A stretch of DNA of 64,000 bases from assembly GCA_051294375.1 (NCBI GenBank), contig CM119266.1:578837-642836 (forward strand). The letters are read 5' to 3'. Shown here piece by piece: positions 48,101 through 59,497 of the stretch. Numbering within the stretch: position 1 is the first letter of the stretch; each line of letters opens with the position of its first letter. The DNA is from Paraspadella gotoi. Its lineage: Eukaryota; Chaetognatha. The translations under genes were made by a program, and so were the position numbers. Below the pieces are notes generated by a model. It was given only the letters and a program-made list of their open reading frames with translations. It made no database searches and was not told where the DNA came from.

Positions 48101-48279
48101 TATATAAAATTTGCTTCTAAAAAAAAACACAATAAAAGATTTTACTTAAGATTATATCTATCTCCCTTCACCTATTATTATGTATGCCTACTTGTATGCG
48201 TCATAAAATACGAAATTAATTAATCACTTATTTTCAGATTATTCCAATCTATAAATAAATAATCCAATTAGATAATTTT
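45127..48279. other. Unassigned 3.1-kb block of different texture
   Basis: 45127-45330 is GAC/GAA-rich. From about 45440 to 48280 long microsatellites and minisatellites are absent, base composition is even, and stops are frequent in all frames; the largest ORF is 160 codons (45236-45718, partly repeat-derived). No gene recognised. Could be decayed element sequence or low-accuracy read sequence. Confidence 0.45.
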
Positions 48280-51035
48280 AGTTCAGGTCACTTCACATCT
48301 TACCACCGTCCATCTTAGCAAAAAGCTCCAATAACTCGTATTCTTGATTATTAATTGTTGTAGAATGTTATACTATATTTATGAATAATTTAAATGAACA
48401 TACATAATCAATTTACTAAATCTTTTTAACTTATTTTAACCAATAATTCACTCAATAAATCAAAAATTATGATTAGATTTTAAGTTTGAAATTGTTTATA
48501 TACTGTAAATATTCGAGGAGTATAGACAAGCTTATATAAAGTATTTCTACAAGTGGAAGACTACCAGTAAACTCAGTCTTAAATTTAAATTATAAAGTCA
48601 CTATCACAATGTAGTAGAAAAACAGATGAAAAAAAGAAAGAGAAAAAGAGCAAAAAAAGAAGAAAAAAGACAAAGAATTCAAAACTCAAAATTCTATGAA
48701 ATTTATTTTATTAAAAAACCAATAAATGCAATAATAAAAGTTTTTTTAAAAAAAATAATTCAAAATTTTTCAAAAAAACAACACGATCACGCAAAGATCG
48801 ACAATAGGGACAGACACACACAGAGAGACAGAGAGACAAGAGAGAGAGAGAAAAAAGAGAGAAGAGAGAGACAGCCGCTCGCAGAAAAGAGAAAAGAGAA
48901 AGAGCGATATAATATATAATTAAAGAGAGAGAAGAGAGAACATCTAGCACCTTTTACTCGTTAAAAGATCCAGTAGAGTACTTATGGCCCCGCACGTAGA
49001 CGTGAGCTAATTCTCTACCCAAAAACCCTTTCGCGCCTGTTCGCGGCAATCGTTTTTACATTAGTGAACCCCACATTATATCTAAAAAATTTTTTGTAAA
49101 AAAAAAAAAGAGAGAGAGAAAGAGAGAAGACAGAGAGAGCGAGAAAAGAAGCTGCACAGACGCTGCAGAGCACGCGGAACTCGTTTTAGAAGAGCAGTGA
49201 CGGAGGAGAAAAAAGAGAAGAGAGGAGGAGAGGCGACATATAATTAAAAAACGTTTTGTTTTGGTAAAATAAACATAACAAATACCAATATTGATATGAA
49301 ACTGAGAATTTTAAAGGATCTTGATGATTAGAAGCCATATATGAAAATTCAACTCCCTATGATATCACACTTTCAGAGCCATGATTGCAAAAAAGCGGAG
49401 AACCGAAACTAAACCGAAAAAAATCTAGACAGGACGGGCTTTGCCCGCCTGGGCTCGATAATAGAGGATATTGTTGTTTTTGATAAAAGTAAACAAAACA
49501 TTTAATATAACTGTCCTGACTCAATTTTAAGGACATCGATGATGGACAAGCTGAATTAAAATTATAATTAATATATTAATTAATTAATTAATTACTTATT
49601 AATTAATTAATTAATCTATTAATTAATTAATTAATTATTCGTAGGCCAAACGACATTGTTTGCTCAAACTTGTTTTTTCAACTTTTAAAACTTTTTAAAA
49701 CAAAGTATTATTAAAATATTAACAATATTAATATCCTCAGAAAGCCCTTAAAAATATGAAGAGAAAATGATATACCTATGACGCTCTAACATAAAAAGTA
49801 AGCTACCAGCCTTGGTTCAATTAAGAGTGTCAAAGTGAATAATTTAAAATATTTTTCCAATTATACCTGTTTAAATTATTATAACATAACTATTATTATT
49901 TATATAAGTATCATTAAAGAGCCTGAGAAAAAAAAAGATTTAAGATAGCCAATTCACAATTTGTAAAAATCATAAATTTACTCTCCAGCTATTGATTTTT
50001 AAAGATGTTCGTTTTTGAGTATCTTAATTAACTTAAAGCTGGGCCAGTTAAAATTTATACTACAGTATTCGTAAATATATCATTATCTTCATATTTTAAG
50101 GATATTAATATTGTTAAATTTTATAATACTTTGTTTAAAATACTAAAAGTTCTAAAAAAAAAATTAAATTTAAAAAACAGTGAGTTGGAAAATGAAACCA
50201 TTTGAAAAGCCAACTTCTCCACTCACTCGAGAGAGAGAGAGAGAAAAAACGGCGAGAAAGGAAAAGTTATGAGACAAATGAAATGACTGGATTGAGAAAA
50301 ATATTCGAAAATGATTAAAAAATAATAAAGTAGCAAAATATTTACAAAGTACATCACAAAAATAATCTCAAAAGTAGCGAATGAAAGAAAAGAATAGAAC
50401 AAGTAGCGATAGAATGAAAGAATAGAAAAGTAGCGATGAAAGAAAAAAATAGAAAAGTAGCAATGAAAGAAAGAATAGAAAAGTAGCAGAATGAAAGAAA
50501 AAATAGAAAGTAGCAATGAAAGAAAGAATAGAAAAGTAGGGAATAGATGAAAGAATAGAAAAGTAGCAATGAAAAAAAATAGAAAGGCATGAAAGAAAGA
50601 ATAGTAAAATAGCAATAAAATGAATATAGAAAAAGTAGCGATAAAAAAAAGAATAGAAAAGTAGCGATGAAATAAAAGAATAGAAAAGTAAGCGATGAAG
50701 AAAAGAATCAAAAGTAGCGATAAATGAAAGAAATAGAAAAGTAGTGGATGAAAGAAAAGAAGAGAAAGTAGCAATGAAAGAAATAATAGAAAAGTTGAAT
50801 GAATGAAAGAAGAAAAGTATCGAAGTAAGAAAAGAATTGAAAAGTAGGGATGAAAAAAAAAATAGAAAAGTAGCGATGAAAAGAAAAGAATAGAAAATAG
50901 CGATAGAATGAAAGAATAGAAAAGTAACGATGAAAGAAAAGAGGCAACAGGGAAAAAAGAGTCGGCGCACGAAAAAGTCAACAATCGAAAGAGTTTTATT
51001 CACTTTTTATTCAACTCTCTCTCTGCTTCTCTTCT

Positions 51036-51060
<25 letters not shown>
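48280..51060 (-). repeat. 4-kb repeat unit, copy 2 (inverted, truncated)
   Basis: Reverse complement of copy 3 from the minisatellite outward. Similarity is high from 49000 to 51060 and decays to the left, becoming noisy at 48280-48700. It forms a palindrome with copy 3. Confidence 0.8.
48981..49052 (+). repeat. tRNA-like segment, copy 2
   Basis: Inverted copy of the segment at 53241, with the B-box region damaged (CCTTTCGCGCC). Confidence 0.4.
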
Positions 51061-51080
<20 letters not shown>

Positions 51081-51179
51081 TCTCTCGTTGACTTCGATTT
51101 TCTTCCTTTCGTCGTCGCTCAAAAAATCGTAAGAGAGAGAATTCCGGCGTCTCAGCGACGAATCAACCAAATTGGACGC

Positions 51180-51253
<74 letters not shown>

Positions 51254-51340
51254 TTGAATAAAAAGTGAATAAAACTCTTTCGATTGTTGACTTTTCGTGC
51301 GCCGACTCTTTTTTCCCTGCGTCAAATGTTGCCTCTTTTC

Positions 51341-51955
51341 TTTCATCGTTACTTTTCTATTCTTTCATTCTATCGCTACTTTTCTATTCTTTTCTTTCAT
51401 CGCTACTTTTCTATTTTTTTTTTCATCCCTACTTTTCAATTCTTTTCTTACTTCGATACTTTCTCTTCTTTTCTTTCATCACTACTTTTCTATTATTTTC
51501 TTTCATTGCTACTTTTCTCTTCTTTTCTTTCATCACTACTTTTCTATTCTTTCATTTTATCGCTACTTTTGTATTCTTTTCTTTCATCGCTACTTTTCTA
51601 TTCTTTTATTTCATCGCTACTTTTCTATTCTTTTTTTTTATCGCTACTTTTCTATTCATTCATTTTATTGCTATTTTACTATTCTTTTCTTTCATTGCTA
51701 CTTTTCTATTCTTTTTTTCATGCTACTTTTCTATTCTTTCATTCTATCCCTACTTTTCTATTCTTTTCTTTCATTGCTACTTTTCTATTTTTTTCTTTCA
51801 TTGCTACTTTTCTATTCTTTCTTTCATTGCTACTTTTCTATTTTTTTCTTTCATCGCTACTTTTCTATTCTTTCATTCTATCGCTACTTTTCTATTCTTT
51901 TCTTTCATCGCTACTTTTGAGATTATTTTTGTGATGTACTTTGTAAATATTTTGC
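51341..51955. repeat. 27-bp minisatellite CTACTTTTCTATTCTTTTCT
   Basis: About 22 units of CTACTTTTCTATTCTTT[TC]TTTCAT[TC]G. Homologues at 40690-41330 and, inverted, 50365-50945. Gives Phe/Ser/Tyr-rich ORFs. Confidence 0.95.
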
Positions 51956-52132
51956 TACTTTTATATTTTTTAATCATTATCGAATATTTTCTCAATCCAG
52001 TCATTTCATTTGTCTCATAACTTTTCCTTTCTCGCCGTTTTCTCTCTCTCTCTCTCTGAGTGAGTGGAGAAAGTTGGCTTTTCAAATCGGGTTTCATTTT
52101 CCAACTCACTGTTTTTAAATTTAATTTTTTTT

Positions 52133-52640
52133 AGAACTTTTAGCATTTTTTTAAACAAAGTATTTATTAAAATATTAACAATATTAATATCCTTAAAAAT
52201 ATGAAGATAATGATATATTTACGAATACTGTAGTATAAAATTTAACTGGCCCAGCTTTAAGTTAATTAAGATACTCAAAAACGAGACATCTTTTTAAAAA
52301 TCAATAGCTGGAGAGTAAATTTATGATTTTTATCAAATTGTGATTGGCTATCTTAAATCTTTTTTTTCTCAGGCTCTTTAATGATACTTATATAAATAAT
52401 AATAGTTTATGTTATAATAATTTAAACAGGTCATATATTTGGAAAAAATATTTTAAATTATTCACTTTTGACACTCTTAATTGAACCAAGGCTGGGTAGC
52501 TTACTTTTTATGTTAGAGCTGTCATAGGTATATCATTCTCTTCATATTTTTAAGGGCCTTTCTTGAGGAATATTAATATTGTTAATATTTTAATAAATAC
52601 TTTGTTTAAAAAAGTTTTAAAAGTTGAAAAAAACAAGTTT
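52133..52640. mobile_element. Fold-back (MITE-like) element nested in the TIR element
   Basis: Arms of 60 or more bp: AACTTTTAGC.TTTTTTTAAAC..AAGTATTTATTAAAATATTAAC on the left, the reverse complement at 52565-52640. Weaker pairing continues inward to about 52290/52470. Confidence 0.65.
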
Positions 52641-53145
52641 GAGCAAACAATGTCGGATCTGCCTACGATAATTAATTAATTAATTAATAGATTAATAAAT
52701 AATAATAGATTAATTAATTAATTAATTAATATATTAATTATAATTATTTCAGCTTGTCATCATCGATGTCCTTAAAATTGAGTCAGGACAGTTATAAATG
52801 TTTTGTTTACATTTTATTCAAAACAAACAATAATCCTCTATTATCGAGCCAGGCGGGCAAAGCCCCGTCCTGTCTAGATTTTTTTCGGTTAGCTTTCGGT
52901 CTCGCTTTTTTGCAATCATGGCTTCTGAAAGTGTGATATCATTATAGGGAGTTGAATTTTCAATATATGGCTTCTAATCATCAAGATCTTTAAATTCTCT
53001 ATTTTCATATCAATATGGTATTTGTTTATTTTTATTTTACAAAACAAAAACGTTTTATTATATGTCGCTCTCTCTCTCTCTCTCTTTTTCTCCGTCACTG
53101 CTTCTTCTAAAAAACGAGTTCCGGCTCTGCAGCGTCTGTCCAGCT

Positions 53146-53192
<47 letters not shown>

Positions 53193-53240
53193 TACAAAAC
53201 AATTTTTTAGATATAATTGTGGGTTCACTAATGTAAAAAA

Positions 53241-53318
53241 CGATGCCGCGAACAGGGCGCGGACCCGGGTCCTTTGGGTAGAGAATAGCTCACGCTACGT
53301 GCGGCGCCATAAGTACTG
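53241..53318 (-). repeat. tRNA-like segment, copy 3
   Basis: Same as copy 1; B-box-like region reads GGGTCCGCGCCC here. Confidence 0.45.
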
Positions 53319-54529
53319 CTGATATCTTTAACGGTAAAAGGGCTGTAGAGCTTCTCTCTCTCTCTCTCTTTTAATTATTATAATATCGCTCTTTCCTTTC
53401 TCTTTTTCTCTGCAGCGGCTGTCTCCTCTCTCTCTCTTTTTTCTCTCTCTCCTCTGTCTCTCTGTCTCTCTTGGTTGTGTCTGTCCCTATCTGTCCGATC
53501 TTTTGCGTGATCGTTTGTTTTTTGAAAAATTTTGATTATTTTTTCCTCTCTAAAAACTTTTTATTATTGCCATTTTATTCCGCGCTTTTTTTCAATACAA
53601 AAATCCCATATTTTCATCCGAGAATTTTCGTGGATTTATTTCTCTTTTCTTTCTCTCTTCTCTCTCCTCTCTCTCTCTTTCTCTCTCTCTCTCTCTTTCT
53701 TTCTCTTCTCTCTTTCTCTCTCTCGTGAGACTCATTATTTTTTTCATTTAAACTCATTTCCACTGGTAGTCGTGACGTTTCCACCTGAAACTTTATATAT
53801 CAAGCTTCGTCATACGTTCCCTACCCCACACACAAATTTCAACTCAATCTATCCATCCAATTTATGAATTAATTAAGATATTTATTGGTTAAAATAAGTA
53901 TAAAAGATTTAGTAAATTCGACTTATGTTTTTTCCATTTTTTAAACTAATTTCCACTCACCACATATCCAGCTTTATCCACACTTTCCCTACCCACACAC
54001 AAAAATTTAATTCCAATCCAACCAGCAATCACGAGTTATTGGGAGCTTTTTGCTAAGATGGGACGATGGACGGATTGATTGACTAATTAATTAATTATTG
54101 ATTAATTTATTTTCTAATTGATTAATTAACTGATTAATTATTTGATTTATTAATACATTCCTGCAGATACATTTAATATAAAAGGAAAAAAGAAGCATAA
54201 TCAATTAGTAAAACAGGTTTCTTTTTTGTTTTTTTCATTAAACTCATTTCCCTCAAACTATTCATTCGAAACTTGATTTCCTGTTCAATCACACACTTTC
54301 CTACCCACATACAAAATTCCAGGTCAATCAGCCCATCCACTCATGAGCAATTGGTGTTCAAATAGTGAATATATTTTTTTTTGTTTTTTCCATTTAAACT
54401 CATTTCCACTCGGACGGATTCCATCGAAACCTTAATATCCACTCAATCACACCACTTTACCTATCCACACACAAAATTTCATTTTAATCCATTCTCAATC
54501 ACGAGTAATTTTGTGTTTTTGCTAAGGTG

Positions 54530-54735
54530 GGAAGGACGGGGACGGACGACGGACGACGGACGGACGGGACGGCGGGGACGGACGACGGACGGACGGACGA
54601 CGGACGGACGGACCGGACGACGGAACGGACGGAACGGGAACGGACGGACGGACGGACGGACGGACGCGGACGGCCGACGGACGCAGAGACAACGGACGGA
54701 ACGAGACCATACGATAACGGCCGGACGGACATCAT
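54530..54735. repeat. GGAC/GGACGAC minisatellite, copy 3
   Basis: About 200 bp of GGACGGAC/GACGACGG units, explaining Thr/Asp/Arg-rich and Val/Arg/Pro-rich ORFs. Confidence 0.95.
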
Positions 54736-55267
54736 TTTTTTTTGCATAATTTATCTATAATTTCGATGTTCTGACATGATATAAGTGTTTGCCGCCAACA
54801 ATTAATTTGAGGGGGGCGGACCGACGGACTCGGAAAAAGTGAGTTATAAAAGTGAGTTATAGAGTCGGATCTGCTGATAAGCAGATCCGACTAAAAAGAA
54901 TTTAAAAACAATGAGTTAGAAAATGAAACCCGATTTGAAAAGCCATTGTCAAGGCATATCTTAACTGATCAATATAAAATTTTAACACATAAATATTTTT
55001 AGTATTTTCTACTCAATTAATTTTTAAAATCAATGAAATAACCACTGGTTTGCAAATGACAGCATATTTCTATCGGCGCTTGTAAAAATGTCACCATGTA
55101 CATTAAATTCTTTGTTTCCTTTTTTATTTTCGGTTAGAGGGAGAGCGAGAGGTTTCCTCGAAAGACGAGAGCAATAAATGATGAAAAAAGGGAAATTCCG
55201 TTTCTAAATAAAATAAATAAAATTTGGGGTAAATTGGCTCTAAAAACACGACAGAGTGAGAGAGAGA

Positions 55268-55336
55268 NNNNNNNNNNNNNNNNNNNNNNNNNNNNNNNNN
55301 NNNNNNNNNNNNNNNNNNNNNNNNNNNNNNNNNNNN
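55268..55336. other. Assembly gap (69 N)
   Basis: N run between (GA)n and (CT)n sequence. Confidence 1.
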
Positions 55337-55372
<36 letters not shown>

Positions 55373-55547
55373 AACCCGTAATATTGTGAAGGGCACAAAC
55401 CACGAAGTTTTGCCTTCTCTCGTCGCCAAAAAGTTAATTAAAACGACATTTACTCGTTTCTGCTTTCGTCTCCTGTTTAAACTTTGTTTTTTGTTGTCGT
55501 AGAAACTCGTTTTAGTTGTCGTTATTTCTTTGTCGTGGTTGTAGGGC

Positions 55548-55548
<1 letters not shown>

Positions 55549-55583
<35 letters not shown>

Positions 55584-55588
55584 CCTCT

Positions 55589-55620
<32 letters not shown>
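55549..55620. repeat. (CT)n-CGAG-(GA)n perfect hairpin
   Basis: CT repeats run directly into GA repeats at about 55583, making a near-perfect 35-bp-arm inverted repeat with almost no loop. Confidence 0.9.
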
Positions 55621-55623
<3 letters not shown>

Positions 55624-56080
55624 AAGAGCCCTTCTTTCAGCCTTTAGGGGAAAAAAACGTTCTTGCGCTGAGTTCAGCAAAATTGAATAATAAAAGTCAC
55701 AGAATCTAAAACCCAAGAGATAAGGAAGGGAGGAAAGGGAGGAAAGAGAGGAAAGGGAAGGAAAGGGAGGAAAGGGAGGAAAGGGTGGAAAGGGAGGAAA
55801 GGAAGGAAAGATTTATATTGGAAATAGAGAAAGGAAGATGAGAGAAAATATAAAAAAAGAGGAAAGAAGGAAAAGATAAATTTTATTAATTTAAAAAAGA
55901 TGGGAATGGGTAAATAAAAGAAAAGAAAAAAAAAGAAGATTTAATAGGAAATATTAAATTTGAAGGATGCGATAAAAAAAAAGACAAAATTAAGGACGAT
56001 AGAGTGCAGTAAAAGAAAGGTTAAACAGGTCTGATAGATTTAGAAATAGACCTGAGAGAGAAGTAGAATGAGAGAAAAGT
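55586..56080 (-). repeat. Inverted-repeat partner of 36700-37165
   Basis: Mate of the left site. It abuts a (CT)n-CGAG-(GA)n hairpin centred near 55583. Confidence 0.8.
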
Positions 56081-56490
56081 TGAGAGAGAGATAAAAAAAG
56101 AAAAAGAAAGTGAATCTTTTTTCGTTGGATGATTTTGTGATTAACGGGAAGAAAAATATTTGAAGCGAAAGATGGAAGAAGAAGAGAGGAGAGGAAAAAG
56201 AAAAGTAGAGAGAAGGGAAAAGAGAGGAAAGAAGAAAAGTAAAAGATTGGAAAAATAGAAGTGGATGGAAGATAAAATATAAGAGAAGAGATGACCTGAA
56301 AACTGTAAAAAAATAAGGCAAGAAGATATTTTTGTCTACGTAATTTTATGGACCTGATTGAATATTTGCAATGAATGAAGAAGGACATTCATTGCCAATG
56401 TTCAATCAGGTGCATACGTATGAAATTAAACTCTAGACAGAAATATATCTCCTTGTCTTATTTTCCATTGAACATTGGGCGAAGAAACAG

Positions 56491-56587
56491 ACGAAGGAAC
56501 GAAAGGAGGAACGAAAGTAGGAACGAAAGGAGGAACGAAAGTAGGAACGAAAGTAGGAACGAAAGTAGGAACGAAAGTAGGAACGAA
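56491..56587. repeat. 12-bp minisatellite GGAACGAAAGTA
   Basis: Eight units alternating AGTA and AGGA endings; read as RNERRNES in one frame. Confidence 0.95.
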
Positions 56588-56668
56588 CCAATAAAAATTG
56601 AGGCTGAATCGGAGAAAATCAGGAAGATGCATTTTGCGGAAATCTGAAAGAACGACGATTTCGAGATC

Positions 56669-56681
56669 GAGAGAGAGAGAG

Positions 56682-56744
<63 letters not shown>
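56669..56744. repeat. (GA)n microsatellite
   Basis: About 76 bp with one GCGA interruption. Confidence 0.95.
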
Positions 56745-56751
<7 letters not shown>

Positions 56752-57344
56752 AATTGTTTGTTTGTCAAATCGATTTTCAATGGAGACAATCGCGACTCGG
56801 AATGAAGGGATCGACAAAATCGGGAATCAAAATTCCAGGACTCATGACAAATCGGAAGGGGGGGGGGAAATTGGGAATTCAGGGAAATTCGGGCGATTCG
56901 GTGACAAAGGTTTTTCACAAATTTTTTCCCGATTGTCAAAATTTTAAAGGATTAATTTGAAGAGGATCGCGGCGAATGGCCGCGTGCTCAAACGTGCAGA
57001 TAAATTCACACGCAATACTCTAGCGTGCAATACCCGCGCACGCAAACGACGAATCTTTACATTTTTAATCCACACGTCGTTCATAATTTATCCTCGCATG
57101 AATTATCCCTTTCTTCTCACGCGCGGCGTGAAAGTCACAACTCCTGGCTTCACTTCTTCGCGTCGTTCGTCCTTCACTGAATTTAACCATTTTGTTCAAG
57201 AATGTACAAACTTGTTAAATCATTCGTTCATTATTTGTCCTAAAATTCGTTCATCCTTTTTAAATTGAATTCGTTTTATGCTACCTTCATTCATGAGCCA
57301 ATCGCCTTTTGTTCATTCTTCCTTCGTCCTTCATACATTCATAA

Positions 57345-57378
<34 letters not shown>

Positions 57379-57732
57379 TCCCATCACTTTTCAATCATAA
57401 ATGCGACCCTACATCGATTTGCGTCCTCCCGCGAGACGAAAAGGGATAGAGTATTGGGGGCAGAGTGAGGGGTGGGGACAGCGAGAGGAAAACGCCGACT
57501 CCGTTCAACTTATGTTCTCCCCTCTGCCCCCCCCCTCCCCCCCCCTCCAAAACTTTTAAATATGTAAAGGAGAAGAGAAACGCGCCTTCCAAGAAGCGTC
57601 GCTTCTCATCTCATAGTTTTTCACTTTCCCGCCTTTCAAGTCTTAGATCTTAATATAAATTTGAAGAGACAGTAATTATTGTTATATTCTGGTGATCCTA
57701 TCACCACAGATGGATTAAAGCTGTTTCTTTCG

Positions 57733-58141
57733 CAGCGCCTCAGTGGCTCAGTGGACTAATGCACCATCCCAATATGCGTCCCTGGTTCGAGCCCTGAGGT
57801 TGTCATGGGCCTACTGTCAGATCCAAAGCTCTGCACTACATGAACATGCTGTCTCGCTGTCGCCACGAGGTGACACCGCTGCGTGGTGTGGCGCCCTGTA
57901 AAACCGACAGCCTCTTCAAATATGTTAATGAAGTTAACGTTTCAATATAAGCAGTCGCTGAGCGCTTCAGATCAAGCTGTAACACCGTGTTACAGGCCGG
58001 GTTTAAGCGCCCCGTTCCCTCTTAACGCTAGGCGACCACCTGGCTAGAACCCGCCGGACCTTTGGGTGGGACGAATTACTTGCCTCTGCACATGGCCGCT
58101 GATGAACGGTTGGTGGATTTTAGTCCACCATAAAATTTTCA
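57733..58141 (+). repeat. tRNA-derived SINE family E
   Basis: A-box TGGCTCAGTGG (57744-57754) and B-box GGTTCGAGCCC (57784-57794) are 30 bp apart, a good RNA polymerase III promoter. A roughly 320-bp non-tRNA body with CTGTAACACCGTGTTACAG and GGTGGATTTTAGTCCACC hairpins follows. Confidence 0.8.
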
Positions 58142-58227
58142 AATTTAGTTCTTATCTCCGTTTTACCTCCTCTGTCCTTTTGGGGCTCTTTGTATTGACC
58201 TATTAATGGATGGAAAATATATCATAG

Positions 58228-58268
58228 GACATATGACATATGACATATGACATATGACATATGACATA
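58228..58268. repeat. (ACATATG)n-type tandem repeat
   Basis: Five CATATGA units just right of the SINE; then CACTGGTGAATCT repeats at 58318-58382. Confidence 0.9.
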
Positions 58269-59310
58269 GTGTAGTGACTCAAAAAAGACGACGACGACGA
58301 CGAACCGACGACGATGACCACTGGTGAATCTCACTGGTGAATCTCACTGGTGAATCTCACGATGACCACTGGTGAATCTCACCGCTCAACCGTTAAGACT
58401 TTAGTCTGCTGGGCTATAAATTGTTTTCACTTTCACTTTAGACATCATACTTAGATCTCTCGCTTTTAAAACCCTCAATTAATTAACATTAAAAAAAGTT
58501 TTAGCTCCTCTAATCCATTGACAGCTCCTCTCCATAACTTCTCTCTCCTCTCCTTTTCTCCACTCCACTCCGCTCAAATCAGGATTAACGCTGGAGCATT
58601 TCGGAAGCGACGCTGCTTCCTCCTTTATCCATTCCTTCCTGAGCTTACAATCCCCGATCTCATGTTTTTAAAATCCTTCCCTCCTCTCATAATCCTAATC
58701 CTAATCTCACTATTCTCAACTTAATCTCTATATTCTCACTTATTGGACTACTCTAATCCTAATCTCACTACTTTTTCTCGTCATTCTAAACCTAATCTCT
58801 ATATTCTTCCTTATTTCACTATTCTGATCCTATTCTCACTATTTTAATCTCTCACTTTCACTCCACTTTTTTCACATCGACTCTTCACTAAAATGCTACA
58901 ATGAATTCTCCACTGAGATCTTCCTCTTCTTGCAACATCCACCATCGGAAGTAGATGAGATTCGACGCAGTTTCAGCGCCATTTTTTCCGTCGTCGTCGT
59001 CGTCGTCTTCGTCATCAACGTTCAAATCTTCGTCTTAATCATCATTAGATCGTCCTTGTCAGCATCATTGTCATCATCATTGTCATCGACTTTATCTCTT
59101 CATCGTTGTCTGTTAAAAAACACCATCGTCGTTATTTTCGTCATTTCCATCGTCGTCGTCGTCGTCGTCGTCGTTGACCCGGTCGTCGGTTAAATATCTA
59201 AACGCGCGCGATTCCCTCGCGCACGTAACGGCGGAAGTCACACGCGTGCGTACATGCGTGCATGCGTGCCGTTCATGCGAGAACCAAACAGAAAATCGAA
59301 CCTTCGTTCG

Positions 59311-59335
59311 NNNNNNNNNNNNNNNNNNNNNNNNN
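59311..59335. other. Assembly gap (25 N) at palindrome centre
   Basis: N run directly after the left arm; the loop continues as (GA)n to about 59410. Confidence 1.
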
Positions 59336-59339
59336 TAGG

Positions 59340-59376
59340 GGAGAGAGAGAGAGAGAGAGAGAGAAGGAGAGAGAGA

Positions 59377-59409
<33 letters not shown>

Positions 59410-59410
59410 C
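59340..59410. repeat. (GA)n microsatellite in palindrome loop
   Basis: About 70 bp of GA with AAGG and ATAG interruptions. Confidence 0.95.
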
Positions 59411-59497
59411 AGGAGATTGAGAGATGAGAGATGAATTAAATAAGAACATAATCTCAGACTGTCAAACGTAAACAAAAAAGGAAACGGAGAGAAAGAA

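Larger units (their letters stand above)
52075..54945. mobile_element. TIR element (non-autonomous), 2.87 kb
   Basis: Left end TGGCTTTTCAAATCGGGTTT... (52075-52121) is the near-perfect reverse complement of the right end (54901-54945), giving about 45-bp terminal inverted repeats. Inside: a fold-back element (52133-52640), TTAATTAA blocks, a tRNA-like segment, CT runs and a GGAC tract. No transposase frame seen. Confidence 0.7.
51180..55267 (+). repeat. 4-kb repeat unit, copy 3 (direct)
   Basis: Best-preserved copy: (GA)n, 27-bp minisatellite (51341-51955), TIR element (52075-54945), then a flank through AAATTTGGGGTAAATTGGC. Ends at an N gap. Confidence 0.85.
56950..59310 (+). repeat. Left arm of large palindrome
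   Basis: Pairs in reverse with 59498-62765. Clear anchors: AATCGAACCTTCGTTCG next to the gap, CTACAATGAATTCTCCACTG (58895), GGACTAATGCACCATCCC (57753), CCAGGAGTTGTGA-type sequence (57140) and TGGCCGCGTGCTCAAACG (56977). Cleaner of the two arms. Confidence 0.85.

Noticed and set aside
50223-52020. Phe/Ser/Tyr-rich ORFs up to 253 codons on both sides of 51 kb
   Set aside because: They translate the 27-bp minisatellite; open in several frames at once and broken by indels in the 40.7-kb copy.
54381-54760. Thr/Asp/Arg and Val/Arg/Pro-rich ORFs
   Set aside because: Translations of the GGAC minisatellite.
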